From NCBI GenBank assembly GCA_903877165.1, contig CAIRCU010000008.1, positions 23,708 through 87,707 on the forward strand: a stretch of DNA of 64,000 nucleotides, read 5' to 3'. This stretch comes from Methanobacteriota archaeon (GTDB lineage: Archaea > Thermoplasmatota > E2 > DHVEG-1). The translations under genes and the position numbers were made by a program. This document shows positions 33,322 through 41,612 of the stretch, piece by piece. Position 1 is the stretch's first letter, and each line of letters begins with the position of its first letter. The notes under the pieces are model-generated. The model worked only from the letters and a program-made list of their open reading frames with translations. It did not search any database and was not told the origin of the DNA.

Positions 33322-34302
33322 CTAGAAGGTGTAGTACTTGCCCGACATGTAGAAGGTGGGTCCGACGAAGAACATGAGGCGGAAGTAGAACTCGCTGGTG
33401 GTGGCGTTGCCGGATCCGAGGCTGACGAACCAGGCTGCTTTCCCGGTGGTGAGGTTCTTGATGGCGCCGATCATGAACGGGCCGAAGACGACGCCGGTGA
33501 GGCCGTTCGTGGCGTTGTGGATCGGGGTGTTGAACGGGGCGAAGATACCGTCATACCCGAGGAGGAATCGTTGCCGGGTGAAGCCGGTGAACCAGCCGCT
33601 GGGAGGCAGAGGGATGCCTGCGGGGCAAAGGCCCCAGACGCCGGAGTACATGCCGGTGGCCCAGGAGGGGGCGTCACGTCCGTAGGTCTGGAAGGCGGCG
33701 TCACCGTCGTTACCGAGCAGGGACCAGTTCTGTCCGTTATTGATGGTGTAGTAGGCGCTGCCGTTGGGGTAAGGGTTGCCGTCGCTGCCGGAGGCATAAT
33801 AATAGTTGCCTGTGGCGTTATCTGTCCAGAGGACGAGGTAGTACGTGGTGTTGATTGTGATTGGGATGTCGTCGAAGTTGAATTCGACCCAGTCGAAGCT
33901 AGGGTAGTCCGGGAAGGCTTGAGGGTTCATGGTGGCATACGCGAGGTTCTCCCCGGTGAGGTTGCTGCGGATGGCGAGTACACAAGGCATAGTGGAGTTC
34001 GGGTTTTTCGCGCTATAGATTTGGACGCGAGTCAAGATCTTTTTCGTGGGGATGAAGGATTGAGCGACGGAGAGGTTGTGAAAGCCGTAGAAATTGACGT
34101 AGCCGACGGAGATGTTCCCGGTGTAGTTCGTGGTCTGGGCTTGATCGACTACATCTTCGTAGATGGAGACATCCGCTGGGATCGGGGTGATCATGTGGTG
34201 CGGGAGTTGGCGGGCTGCGCTCTGTGTTGAGAGTGGGGCTGCTGCCGCTACCGTACTAAGCAGTACACTAGCAGTGATTGCGATAAGTAACAATTTTTTC
34301 AT
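33322..34302 (-). CDS. secreted surface protein
   Basis: A 326-residue exported protein. The ATG at 34302 has a strong AAAGGAGG nearby and opens a clean signal peptide (MKKLLLIAITASVLLSTVAAAA); longer upstream frames are not needed. The first 200 residues are a beta-sandwich-like domain (AQSFIPTKKILTRVQIY, WVEFNFDDIPITINTTYYLVLW, NNGQNWSLLG) similar in style to choice-of-anchor or discoidin-like domains. The last 110 residues (MYSGVWGLCPAG, FLLGYDGIFAPFN, GVVFGPFMIGAI) resemble the N-terminal Gly/Trp-rich region of the secreted esterase at 204-1688. Many N-glycosylation sites. Function unknown. Confidence 0.78.
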   Translation of the reverse strand: MKKLLLIAITASVLLSTVAAAAPLSTQSAARQLPHHMITPIPADVSIYEDVVDQAQTTNYTGNISVGYVNFYGFHNLSVAQSFIPTKKILTRVQIYSAKNPNSTMPCVLAIRSNLTGENLAYATMNPQAFPDYPSFDWVEFNFDDIPITINTTYYLVLWTDNATGNYYYASGSDGNPYPNGSAYYTINNGQNWSLLGNDGDAAFQTYGRDAPSWATGMYSGVWGLCPAGIPLPPSGWFTGFTRQRFLLGYDGIFAPFNTPIHNATNGLTGVVFGPFMIGAIKNLTTGKAAWFVSLGSGNATTSEFYFRLMFFVGPTFYMSGKYYTF

Positions 34303-34441
34303 ATTTTTCCTCCTTTCTTGGAAAATGGAATGGAGGGGAAGGTAATAAACCTTCGTTTGCGTCAGGTCTGTGTTTTCTCCTGGTTTTTGCATAATTTTTT
34401 ATACTGCCATGTGTTAAGCTATCGCAAGGAGATGGTGCGGG

Positions 34442-34879
34442 ATGGCGGATCCGATTGCCGTCGTGCTCGACGATTTGCTGAAGCTGGATGATATTTTGGC
34501 GTGCATGGTGGCACGTCGCAACATGATTACAATCATGCCGACGGGTGAGGCATTCAAGCCCGAGGTGCACGGGATCTGGGACATCATCCATCGGGCAATG
34601 GATGATGTGTTCGGTGTGATCGGGGCGTACGCGCAGACGGGACTTGGGGAGATGGAGTTCCGACTGCAGGACTACGAGGTCTTGTTCTACGTGTTCCCGG
34701 ATACGGAGAACGCGCTCGTCGCGATCGTGCCTGCGCTGGCGAACAAGGGGCTGCTTGAGGTAGAACTGGAGAACGCGCGGCGCGAAATCCTCAAAATCAT
34801 GAAAGAGCCTGCGAAAGAGCCTGATTGGATTGATGGCGCGTCTAATCAGCAACAAGAAGGCCGTGTTCAGGCCGTCTGA
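34442..34879 (+). CDS. roadblock/LC7-like small protein
   Basis: A 145-residue cytoplasmic protein. The central part has the alternating pattern of a Roadblock/LC7 fold: LDDILACMVARRNMITIMPTGEAF, MEFRLQDYEVLFYVFPDTENALVAIVPALANKGLLEVELENARREI. The last 25 residues are polar and probably disordered. Archaeal roadblock proteins usually dimerise and partner small GTPases or signalling complexes. The family match is from overall pattern, not from an invariant motif. The ATG at 34442 follows AAGGAGATGG. Confidence 0.65.
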   Translation: MADPIAVVLDDLLKLDDILACMVARRNMITIMPTGEAFKPEVHGIWDIIHRAMDDVFGVIGAYAQTGLGEMEFRLQDYEVLFYVFPDTENALVAIVPALANKGLLEVELENARREILKIMKEPAKEPDWIDGASNQQQEGRVQAV

Positions 34880-34940
34880 ATCGCAATGAGAATATCGTAG
34901 TCCGTGTTGACATCAGCATGACTTTTCATACCCTGCCTTT

Positions 34941-35891
34941 CTATTGAAAAATCGGTGTTCCGAAATTTGTCAATTCATTGAGTAGAAAACCATACTCGAT
35001 ACCCCATGCTTCTGTGAGGTGGAGGTGGTCTAATTCTATTGATCCGACGTGATGCTGCTTCTCTTCTTTCAACGCCTGCATGATGACTTCTGCTATGCAG
35101 GCGAAATTCTTCCCAGGTGGCATCCCTGGAATGGGGATGGGAACAGGGAAGTCTACGAGCCCGCCGTCCACGCGGCAGACGTCAGGGCGGGCTCTGCAGA
35201 CATCAATGGCGAGGTTCACGGGTTGCGACACATCAACGACGATAGCATTTTTCTTCAGATGCTCAGAGCCTAATAATGCAGTCGGATGGCTGGTCGCGGT
35301 AACCACGACATCCGCGTTCTGCGTGACTAACTTCACCGTGGTTTCAAAATTACCCGTGAGGCTTTTTTCCAGCTTATCGAACTTCGATTGGTCTCGCCCG
35401 ATAAGTATCGAGTGCGAAAACTGTGGAACGATTAATTTGGACACGGCCTCACCGATGATCCCATACGCCCCCACAATAGCCAACGTGAGATCTGCGGGAT
35501 CTCTGTGCACCATTGAAAGCACCTTTCGAACCGTTTGGCAGGTGACCGCTGCGGTGTAGCTATCGCCATGGTTCACATAGCCGTTGTATTGGTGCTGATC
35601 GGTGAGCCATTTGCCGCCATTGGTAACCGAGGTCGTCAGGGCCCCGAGCTGCACGACGTCAACTGCATACTCATTCTGCAAGAAGAGCGCGGCATCAAGG
35701 ATTTTCTGTCTGACTGCAGAGCGTGGCTGGGTCATCATCGCTTTGGCGGTGATCAGGATACCGGACAGATGCCCTTTCGTCCCGTAGACGTCCAGTTCAG
35801 GGGAGATGATGAAGTCGTGTTGTATCCATGAAGCAGGTAGTTGCCGTAGGGTGTTCTCATCGAGAAGATGGCCGATAGTCGCGAACTTCAT
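34941..35891 (-). CDS. acyl-ACP-reductase-like / COG5322-type NAD(P)-dependent dehydrogenase
   Basis: A 316-residue protein starting at ATG 35891 (MKFATIGHLLDENTLRQL). The N-terminal substrate domain has ITAKAMM, VVQLGALTTSVTNGG, and GDSYTAAVTCQTV. The Rossmann domain has TLAIVGAYGIIGEAVSKLIVP and a later IVVDVSQPVNLA. The C-terminal GKNFACIAEVIMQAL segment is also shared. The order and wording closely resemble cyanobacterial long-chain acyl-ACP reductase and the COG5322 predicted amino acid dehydrogenases. The cysteine of the reductases lies in the FACxAE stretch and is present. It is the last gene of the minus-strand radical SAM operon, so it may reduce a thioester or oxidise an amino-acid-derived intermediate there. 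The substrate is unknown. Confidence 0.75.
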   Translation of the reverse strand: MKFATIGHLLDENTLRQLPASWIQHDFIISPELDVYGTKGHLSGILITAKAMMTQPRSAVRQKILDAALFLQNEYAVDVVQLGALTTSVTNGGKWLTDQHQYNGYVNHGDSYTAAVTCQTVRKVLSMVHRDPADLTLAIVGAYGIIGEAVSKLIVPQFSHSILIGRDQSKFDKLEKSLTGNFETTVKLVTQNADVVVTATSHPTALLGSEHLKKNAIVVDVSQPVNLAIDVCRARPDVCRVDGGLVDFPVPIPIPGMPPGKNFACIAEVIMQALKEEKQHHVGSIELDHLHLTEAWGIEYGFLLNELTNFGTPIFQ

Positions 35892-35919
35892 GGGGTGACA
35901 CCGAGTCTGTGGATGAAAA

Positions 35920-37197
35920 TCAGTCGAACTCGTATAAAGATGATTCCGAGGGCTTAAATAAGCGGACGGCCGGGTAGGCTTTCGCTTCAAAGGCTTTCCC
36001 GTTTTCGTAGACGATTTTGATATGGCTTATGTAGCGGACGATGGCGCTGCTGAGGAGGTCGGGGAGGGTATGTGAGACAGAGGCGAGTGGGTGCATGACG
36101 CTATTATCCCGGGCGCCGTTGGATTCTACCCCGGGGAACCGCAGGAGTGCATCGCGTTTCTCGGGTAAGCAGAGGCCTTTGCAGACGAGGTAGTCGAGGA
36201 AGGCCGCCCAACGGGGTTCTTGATGGTACCCGTCTGCTTGAAATGAGCATTCAAGGCCGAGGCGAGGTCCGATACCTTTCGGGGTGACGTCGAAACCGAG
36301 GACGAACCGATTCGCGAGCGGTTCTATCTCAGTAAGCATGGTGGCGAGGGCGTCTCCGTCGCCCATCCAGCCGATGGTTCGCAGGTAGTGAAGAATTTGT
36401 GAAGGGGCGAGATGGTTGATGAAGAGGCGAAGGTTCTCGTTGTCCCCTCTCGATAGCATGACGCCGACCTGAAAGAGATTGGCGTTCTCCGGGAGTTGCC
36501 GTAGGCATGTCGCGAGCTGCTGTTTGATAGAGGCGTGGACGGCATGGCCTTTGAGGAGGGGAAGGGCTGAACGGGTGAGCCATGCGTACTCTGAGACGGT
36601 GTTGGAGGCGACTCCTTTGGGGAGGCGGTTTGGCCCGAAGAAGACGCTGGGGAGGGACACGGTCGGTGGCTGCTCTGGCATGTCGAACTCAAGCCAGAAG
36701 CATTGGATGCGCCGGTCGAGGGCGGACTGCGGGGTGGCCCAGGCCTTTGCGAATTTTTGTACCCGCTGCCATGCATCCTCTTGGAGGTAATAATCAGGGA
36801 TATATCCTTGGCTGAGGAAATTCGCGAGGACGTTTCTATCCGTGCCAGATCCGGAGACCGCGAAGGCCCAGTCGGTCCGTGAGACTGGTTCGGTTAATCG
36901 ACATTCAAAACCGAGGAAACTTGTCAGATTGCCTGGGAACTGTCGGGCTAAGGTGATGATCTCTTGGTAGTTCTCGGGGGTGATCAGATGGTCGATGAAC
37001 GGTTGGGTGGTGGAGAGGTACGTGCTGGCGTAGATGCTGTGGATGGGGAGGCGGCGGCTCATCCGTGTGTACTCTGTGGAGAATGAGTCGGTGGAGAGTG
37101 TCGTCTCTAGCCCCAGCTCTCGAGCCTTGAAGGATTGGATGAATCCCGTGGGATGTTGAAGATTCGTATGCATAGTTCTCTGGTTCGCTATGGTCAT
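35920..37197 (-). CDS. unknown-family protein B of the radical SAM locus
   Basis: A 425-residue soluble protein, paralogous to the next gene upstream. Shared landmarks in the same order are a Phe/Gly segment (SFLGFECRL), WLEFD near 172, a GVMLSR segment near 250, a GW-acidic segment (TIGWMGDGDALATML), LGLECSF near 312, RWAAFLDYLVCKGLCL, and the C-terminal HIKIVYENGKAFEAKAYPAVRLF. I do not recognise a named family and see no cofactor motif. A promoter-like TATATAATTC at 37216-37225 places the ATG at 37197 at or near the transcript start. It lies 28 bases upstream of the dehydrogenase gene. Confidence 0.75.
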   Translation of the reverse strand: MTIANQRTMHTNLQHPTGFIQSFKARELGLETTLSTDSFSTEYTRMSRRLPIHSIYASTYLSTTQPFIDHLITPENYQEIITLARQFPGNLTSFLGFECRLTEPVSRTDWAFAVSGSGTDRNVLANFLSQGYIPDYYLQEDAWQRVQKFAKAWATPQSALDRRIQCFWLEFDMPEQPPTVSLPSVFFGPNRLPKGVASNTVSEYAWLTRSALPLLKGHAVHASIKQQLATCLRQLPENANLFQVGVMLSRGDNENLRLFINHLAPSQILHYLRTIGWMGDGDALATMLTEIEPLANRFVLGFDVTPKGIGPRLGLECSFQADGYHQEPRWAAFLDYLVCKGLCLPEKRDALLRFPGVESNGARDNSVMHPLASVSHTLPDLLSSAIVRYISHIKIVYENGKAFEAKAYPAVRLFKPSESSLYEFD

Positions 37198-37215
37198 CGT
37201 CTCAACGCCTCATTG

Positions 37216-37234
37216 GAATTATATACCTTGTTTG
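37216..37234 (-). promoter_or_regulatory. TATA/BRE promoter of unknown-family protein B
   Basis: Minus strand CAAACAAGGTATATAATTC, about 20-37 bases upstream of the ATG. It matches the core next to element copy 3 (33204-33222) at 17 of 19 positions. Confidence 0.55.
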
Positions 37235-37280
37235 CACCTGCGTACGCATTTGAATAGGAATCGATAGAATTCATCGGTCT

Positions 37281-38516
37281 TCATTCCCCCGCAGCTGGTG
37301 AGAGCGCCCCGAAGAGGCGAACACCGGGGTACGCCTTGGCTTCGAGAGGATGCCCGGGGCTGTAGACGATTTTCACATGGCTGAGGTACCGGATCAAGGC
37401 CTTTGAGTATTGGGCGTGCGGAATGCGGACGGCCATGGTATAGCTATCGAGGGAGAATGCTGTCGTTGAGTCTTCAAGATCGGCGCCCATAAAGTCTGTG
37501 ATGAGGTCTTTTTTTCCTTGTAGACAGATGTGTTTGCTTTCGAGGTAGCCGAAGAGGTCAGTCCATCGGGTTTCCAACTGATAGCGGTCCGGTGCGAAGG
37601 AGCATTCCAACCCTATTTTCGGTGCGACACCCTGGTCGGTAATGGTGATGTGCAAGACGAGACGGGAGGCGTGAACGGTAAGTTCTTCGATTAATGATGC
37701 CAATTCGCCGTCGGTGTCGGTCCAACCAAGGGACTGAAGGTAGGGGATCATCTCCTTTGGTTGCAGGTGTCGGTAGACCAGTCTCACGCCAGAGCTTGCT
37801 CGTGAGAGCATGACTCCGACATCCATGATGGACGCCGTATCAGGGAGTTTATTGAACGCCTGAATCAGGCGGCTGCGCACGGTGGATGAGAGTGGGTGAC
37901 CTAGGAGCACAGGGAGGGTGGATGATAAAAGCCAGTCGTAGTCGGAGTCGTGTTTCGCTGCTTTCATGGGGATGGTATGGATGAACACGCAGGGGATCGG
38001 TATGTTCGTGGAGGCTGGGTCTATGTCGAACTCAAGCCACAGCCCAAGCACATGGGTGTGAAGAATCGAGTGTGCATCTACCCAGTGTTGGACGAAAGAT
38101 CGCACTTGCTGCCATTCTGGTACCTGGAGATATTCAGTCGGAAAGCTACCCGCGGTGAGGAGTCGTGCGAAAGCCTCTCGCTCTCCTCGTTCGGAGGAGA
38201 CGGCGATGAGGAAGTCCGCATGTGCAGTGGGTGACTGTAGGCGATGTTCGAACCCAAAGAAGCTGGAGATGTCCTCAGTAAAAAGGCAGGAGAGCCGGCT
38301 GATCGCTGTATAGGTGAGATCCGAAATCAAGGCCTTTGGGGTTGTTGATTGGATGGCCTGAAGGTAGTCGATAAGATAGCTACGGGAAAAGGCACAAGAT
38401 ACAGGATGAAGGGGCAGAGCGATCTGTGTCTCAAGGGAGGATAGATGACCTTGGAGCCGCCTCGTTAAAGATTCATCGATTTCAGAACAGGGAAGCAGGT
38501 CAGGGGATGATGTCAT
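37281..38516 (-). CDS. unknown-family protein A of the radical SAM locus
   Basis: A 411-residue paralogue of the 425-residue protein. It has SSFFGFEHRL, WLEFD, GVMLSRASSG, SLGWTDTDGELASLI, IGLECSFAPDRYQLETRWTDLFGYL, and the C-terminal RYLSHVKIVYSPGHPLEAKAYPGVRLF. The two paralogues are clearly related but well diverged, so each may have its own role, for example as two subunits. The start is ATG 38516 with a strong TTGGAGGTTG upstream. It sits between the radical SAM maturase and its paralogue. No membrane segment or signal peptide. Confidence 0.75.
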   Translation of the reverse strand: MTSSPDLLPCSEIDESLTRRLQGHLSSLETQIALPLHPVSCAFSRSYLIDYLQAIQSTTPKALISDLTYTAISRLSCLFTEDISSFFGFEHRLQSPTAHADFLIAVSSERGEREAFARLLTAGSFPTEYLQVPEWQQVRSFVQHWVDAHSILHTHVLGLWLEFDIDPASTNIPIPCVFIHTIPMKAAKHDSDYDWLLSSTLPVLLGHPLSSTVRSRLIQAFNKLPDTASIMDVGVMLSRASSGVRLVYRHLQPKEMIPYLQSLGWTDTDGELASLIEELTVHASRLVLHITITDQGVAPKIGLECSFAPDRYQLETRWTDLFGYLESKHICLQGKKDLITDFMGADLEDSTTAFSLDSYTMAVRIPHAQYSKALIRYLSHVKIVYSPGHPLEAKAYPGVRLFGALSPAAGE

Positions 38517-38635
38517 CTTTTTTCAACCTCCAAGACTACTAATTCATCGGAGAAACATAAAGCCCGTCTCCGAGGAAATCCGTCAAAATGCCAAAAACCA
38601 TGGTTTCTCTGTGTGTTTGCTGAAAAAAAGGGGTT

Positions 38636-40528
38636 TTAGGAATTGACGAGAATCTGAGAGGTGGCTGATTCCACGAATTGTGCGTTTTGGGGTATGGTGC
38701 TTCGGTATTGGAGGGGAAGACTGAGGTAGGAGTCGTCTTCATGGTAGACGAGACCGGCGTGTTCGAACGATTGGAGGATCGCAGCGAGTGTGAACTCAGG
38801 AACTGTGGAAAGACGCTGCTGAAGCTCCTGGTACGAAATAACGTCATGGCAGGCGAGGAGGACGTCGCGCTCCACGGCGTTGAGCTTGAGGATACGGATG
38901 TGCTGCTTGTCGCGTTTGTCGTAGATTTTCATGAACGTACCGCCGTCGACGCTGTAAAAGACGAGGTGGCCGATGAGGGCATGGGTTTTCACGGCCTCGG
39001 CTTCCGTTGACTCGCGAGTCTTCGTCCAGTCCTGCACCAATGTTTCCCAGTCATGGGCTGGGACGGGCTTGGTGGTGGAGAATGTGTAGACGAACGTGAA
39101 GTTCTTTTCGAGGACATCTGGGGGGTACATCAGGAGGTCGAGGGGGGTTGTCTGTAAGGCGCTGATGTTATATTTTTCGGGGAGTTGCTGGATTGGGCTG
39201 CCATGCATGATGCGCAGTGGGCAGAGCTGCGGGGAATCTAGGTAGCCTTGCAGTTGTTGAACGATTTTTTTTGTTTCCTCGTAGTCCACTGGTTCTTCGT
39301 TGGGATAGCGGACGATGAGGTTGTAGCTATTGTAGATGCCGTATTGTGCGCAGAACTTGAGGGCGGCGATGTTGTCGATGACCCGTACGCCTTTATTCAT
39401 GGTGCGGAGGTAGTGTGTGCTGAAGGATTCGATGCCGGTCTGGATAGTGGTGAAACCTGCCTCTTTCATGAGCCGATAGTCGTCGCTGGTGAGTTGCCCG
39501 GCGCGTGCCTCCACGAAAAACGAGAAATCCCGTCCGAGAAGTTTCAAGGCTTCGAAGAGTCCTCGATACTGTGTCCTTGGCAGGGTGTTGCCGATGAGCT
39601 GGAAGTCAAGGATATGGTACCGGTCTGACAGCAGCTGGATCTCATGTGCAATGTGATCAATTGGCTTCTCTCGGTAGCAGGGATGCTGGATGTTGAGGTT
39701 GCAGAAGGTGCAGCGGTTCCACCAGCAGCCACGGGAGATTTCCACCGGGAGGCGGCCGTAGTACTGGAAAAACTGCTGGAGTTCGTCTGAGCATGAGTGC
39801 AGCTCGTCGAAGAACGGGTCGTACGATGGTATCGGTGATGCTGCGAGGTCGATGACTGATTCGGTGGTATTCCATCGCACCTCGCCGCTGTCTCGGTAGA
39901 TAAGCCCGGGGATTGAAGAGAAATTCCCTAGGTCTGAAGCAAGAAGGACGAGTGCATCCTCCCCGTCTCCAGAGACGACGTAGTCGATGAAATCGAAGGC
40001 GCGCAGGACACCTCGGCCCATTTCGCCAGCTACTCTGCTTCCGCCAAGTACGATTTTTTTCTCCGGGGCTTGCTGCTTGATGTGTTTGGCGATGGCAAGC
40101 GAGGGAAGCAGTTGTCCGTAGTTCAGGGTGAACCCGATGAGGTCGAACGACTGCCAGTCGAGATGCTCTAGTACCCAGTGATAGAAGACGTCGGTGCGGC
40201 GGAGGTACTCTTCAAATGGGAAGGACGAGGATGAGACAAAAGTGGCATAGTACTCCTTGATTTTTTCGATATTTTTTTGCCAGTGTTCCGGAAAGAGATA
40301 TCGGGAAAACACCATCTGGGCGGTGTAGGAGTCGCTAGGCGGGTAGATCAAGGAATGGTAGTTCGCTAGGCCGTACGTCTCCGCGGCCTTTAGATAGAGG
40401 TGCCGGGTCTGGATGTCGACACCGTGCTCTCGACCATAGCCCTCCAGGACCGGGAGCTGGATTGAAGGAATCGTTACGCCGGCAAACGGCATAGCTACGA
40501 GTAAGACGGATTGCTTCGTCGTGTGCAT
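38636..40528 (-). CDS. RiPP-maturase-like B12-binding radical SAM enzyme
   Basis: A 630-residue enzyme. Residues 1-200 form a cobalamin-binding-type Rossmann domain (LLVAMPFAGVTIPSIQLPVLEGY, KKIVLGGSRVAGEMGRGVLRAF). The radical SAM core begins SRGCWWNRCTFCNLN near residue 263, which is the signature wording of RiPP maturation radical SAM proteins. The cysteine spacing is CX4CX2C rather than CX3CX2C or the longer spacing of the bacterial family. Later core segments include GIESFSTHYLRTMNKGV. The C-terminal 90 residues (HIRILKLNAVERDVLLACHDV, AILQSFEHAGLVYHEDDSYLSLPL) form a winged-helix-like domain that in such proteins may bind the leader peptide. It is the first gene of a four-gene minus-strand operon. 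Confidence 0.85.
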   Translation of the reverse strand: MHTTKQSVLLVAMPFAGVTIPSIQLPVLEGYGREHGVDIQTRHLYLKAAETYGLANYHSLIYPPSDSYTAQMVFSRYLFPEHWQKNIEKIKEYYATFVSSSSFPFEEYLRRTDVFYHWVLEHLDWQSFDLIGFTLNYGQLLPSLAIAKHIKQQAPEKKIVLGGSRVAGEMGRGVLRAFDFIDYVVSGDGEDALVLLASDLGNFSSIPGLIYRDSGEVRWNTTESVIDLAASPIPSYDPFFDELHSCSDELQQFFQYYGRLPVEISRGCWWNRCTFCNLNIQHPCYREKPIDHIAHEIQLLSDRYHILDFQLIGNTLPRTQYRGLFEALKLLGRDFSFFVEARAGQLTSDDYRLMKEAGFTTIQTGIESFSTHYLRTMNKGVRVIDNIAALKFCAQYGIYNSYNLIVRYPNEEPVDYEETKKIVQQLQGYLDSPQLCPLRIMHGSPIQQLPEKYNISALQTTPLDLLMYPPDVLEKNFTFVYTFSTTKPVPAHDWETLVQDWTKTRESTEAEAVKTHALIGHLVFYSVDGGTFMKIYDKRDKQHIRILKLNAVERDVLLACHDVISYQELQQRLSTVPEFTLAAILQSFEHAGLVYHEDDSYLSLPLQYRSTIPQNAQFVESATSQILVNS

Positions 40529-40561
40529 CCCAAATCCGAGAAAATCAATCCAGTAAAACCA

Positions 40562-40594
40562 TTTAAAGTTAACTCCCTATAGAAACTATAAAAT
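40562..40594. promoter_or_regulatory. divergent promoters of the radical SAM operon and Lrp-type regulator
   Basis: A minus-strand CTTTAAATGG at 40562-40571 lies about 35 bases before the radical SAM ATG (40528). A plus-strand ACTATAAAATAGG near 40584-40596 lies about 25-35 bases before the regulator ATG (40619), which suggests a leaderless message. A palindromic AGTTAACT sits between them at 40567-40574 and overlaps the first box. Confidence 0.5.
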
Positions 40595-40618
40595 AGGAGA
40601 GACACACATGAAAGAACC

Positions 40619-41605
40619 ATGGCGCTGGTCGACCTAAAGGACAGAAGAATCCTTTACGAACTCGATCTGAACAGCCGGCAGTCCCTGACACAGATTGGGA
40701 AGAAAGTCGGGTTGAAAAAAGACGTGGTCTCCTATCGGATCAAACGGATGCAGGACGAGGGGATCATCACGAATTTTTGGACAGCGATCAACACCTTCAA
40801 AATCGGTTACCAGGTATATCGCATCTACATCAATTTCCAGTATGTTTCCTCTGAAATCAAAGAAAGGATCATCCAGCATTTTATCAAGTACAGGAACGTC
40901 TGGGCGGTCATTTCACTGAAAGCAGAAATTGACCTGGATGTGATTATTTGGGTAAAAGATATCTTCGAGTTCTATCAGTTCTGGAACGCGACGCTCGATG
41001 AGTTCGAGGATTATTTCGCAAAATACACCTTCTCTGTTTATGTTGAGGCCTACAATTATAAAAAATCGTATTTACTCGATGAGGCTATTCGGAGCAGCGA
41101 CCGGCTGTATTACAGGACGACCTGTAGTGGAAAACCCATCGCCATTGATGAGATTGATTACCGCCTGCTCGACGAACTCGCGGTCAATGCACGGATGCCT
41201 CTTATCCAGTTGACGGAGAAGATTGGATGCTCGTCACAGACCGTGAATTTCCGGTTGAAGAAGCTGATGAAACACGGGGTGATCAACGCCTTCCGCGTAA
41301 ACGTAAATTTGGCGAAACTGGAGCTGCAGCACTATAAGCTGGATATTTATCTCAGAGACCATAAACAGCGGAATGCCATCTGGAGTTATCTCAAAGAAAA
41401 ACCCTGTTGCGACACGTTGAATGTGGCGATAGGATGGTCCGACCTCGAATTTGAGATCATCGTGGAAAACGTCGAAAGCCTCGGAAGAATAATGGAAGAC
41501 ATCAACTCGAAATATCCAACGGCCATCAAGCGGCAGACGTTTTGGATTGCGGAGAAAATCCACAAAGAGCGAATGCTTCCCGAACTCTTCACGCCTACTA
41601 GATAA
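40619..41605 (+). CDS. duplicated Lrp/AsnC-type transcriptional regulator
   Basis: A 328-residue protein made of two Lrp-like units. Unit one has LVDLKDRRILYELDLNSRQSL and the helix-turn-helix IGKKVGLKKDVVSYRIKRM, then an RAM-like alpha/beta domain. Unit two starts near residue 172 with IDEIDYRLLDELAVNARMPL and GCSSQTVNFRLKKLMKHGVI, then a second RAM-like domain. The fused form would be a pseudo-dimer in one chain. It is transcribed away from the radical SAM operon and towards the 31-residue peptide gene, whose stop is 7 bases beyond its own. A role in controlling the locus is likely by position only. Confidence 0.85.
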   Translation: MALVDLKDRRILYELDLNSRQSLTQIGKKVGLKKDVVSYRIKRMQDEGIITNFWTAINTFKIGYQVYRIYINFQYVSSEIKERIIQHFIKYRNVWAVISLKAEIDLDVIIWVKDIFEFYQFWNATLDEFEDYFAKYTFSVYVEAYNYKKSYLLDEAIRSSDRLYYRTTCSGKPIAIDEIDYRLLDELAVNARMPLIQLTEKIGCSSQTVNFRLKKLMKHGVINAFRVNVNLAKLELQHYKLDIYLRDHKQRNAIWSYLKEKPCCDTLNVAIGWSDLEFEIIVENVESLGRIMEDINSKYPTAIKRQTFWIAEKIHKERMLPELFTPTR

Positions 41606-41612
41606 AGCAGTA

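Noticed and set aside
33316..34230. A 304-codon plus-strand frame
   Set aside because: Antisense to the secreted protein at 33322-34302, which has a signal peptide and strong ribosome site.
38539..38601. Twenty-codon minus-strand frame (MVFGILTDFLGDGLYVSPMN) between the radical SAM gene and its neighbour
   Set aside because: Considered as a second precursor peptide, but it has no ribosome site and overlaps the leader of the next gene.
40608..40637. Nine-codon upstream frame (MKEPWRWST) overlapping the Lrp-type regulator start
   Set aside because: It follows GGAGA, but the TATA spacing predicts transcription starting near or after it, so a leader-peptide role is not supported.
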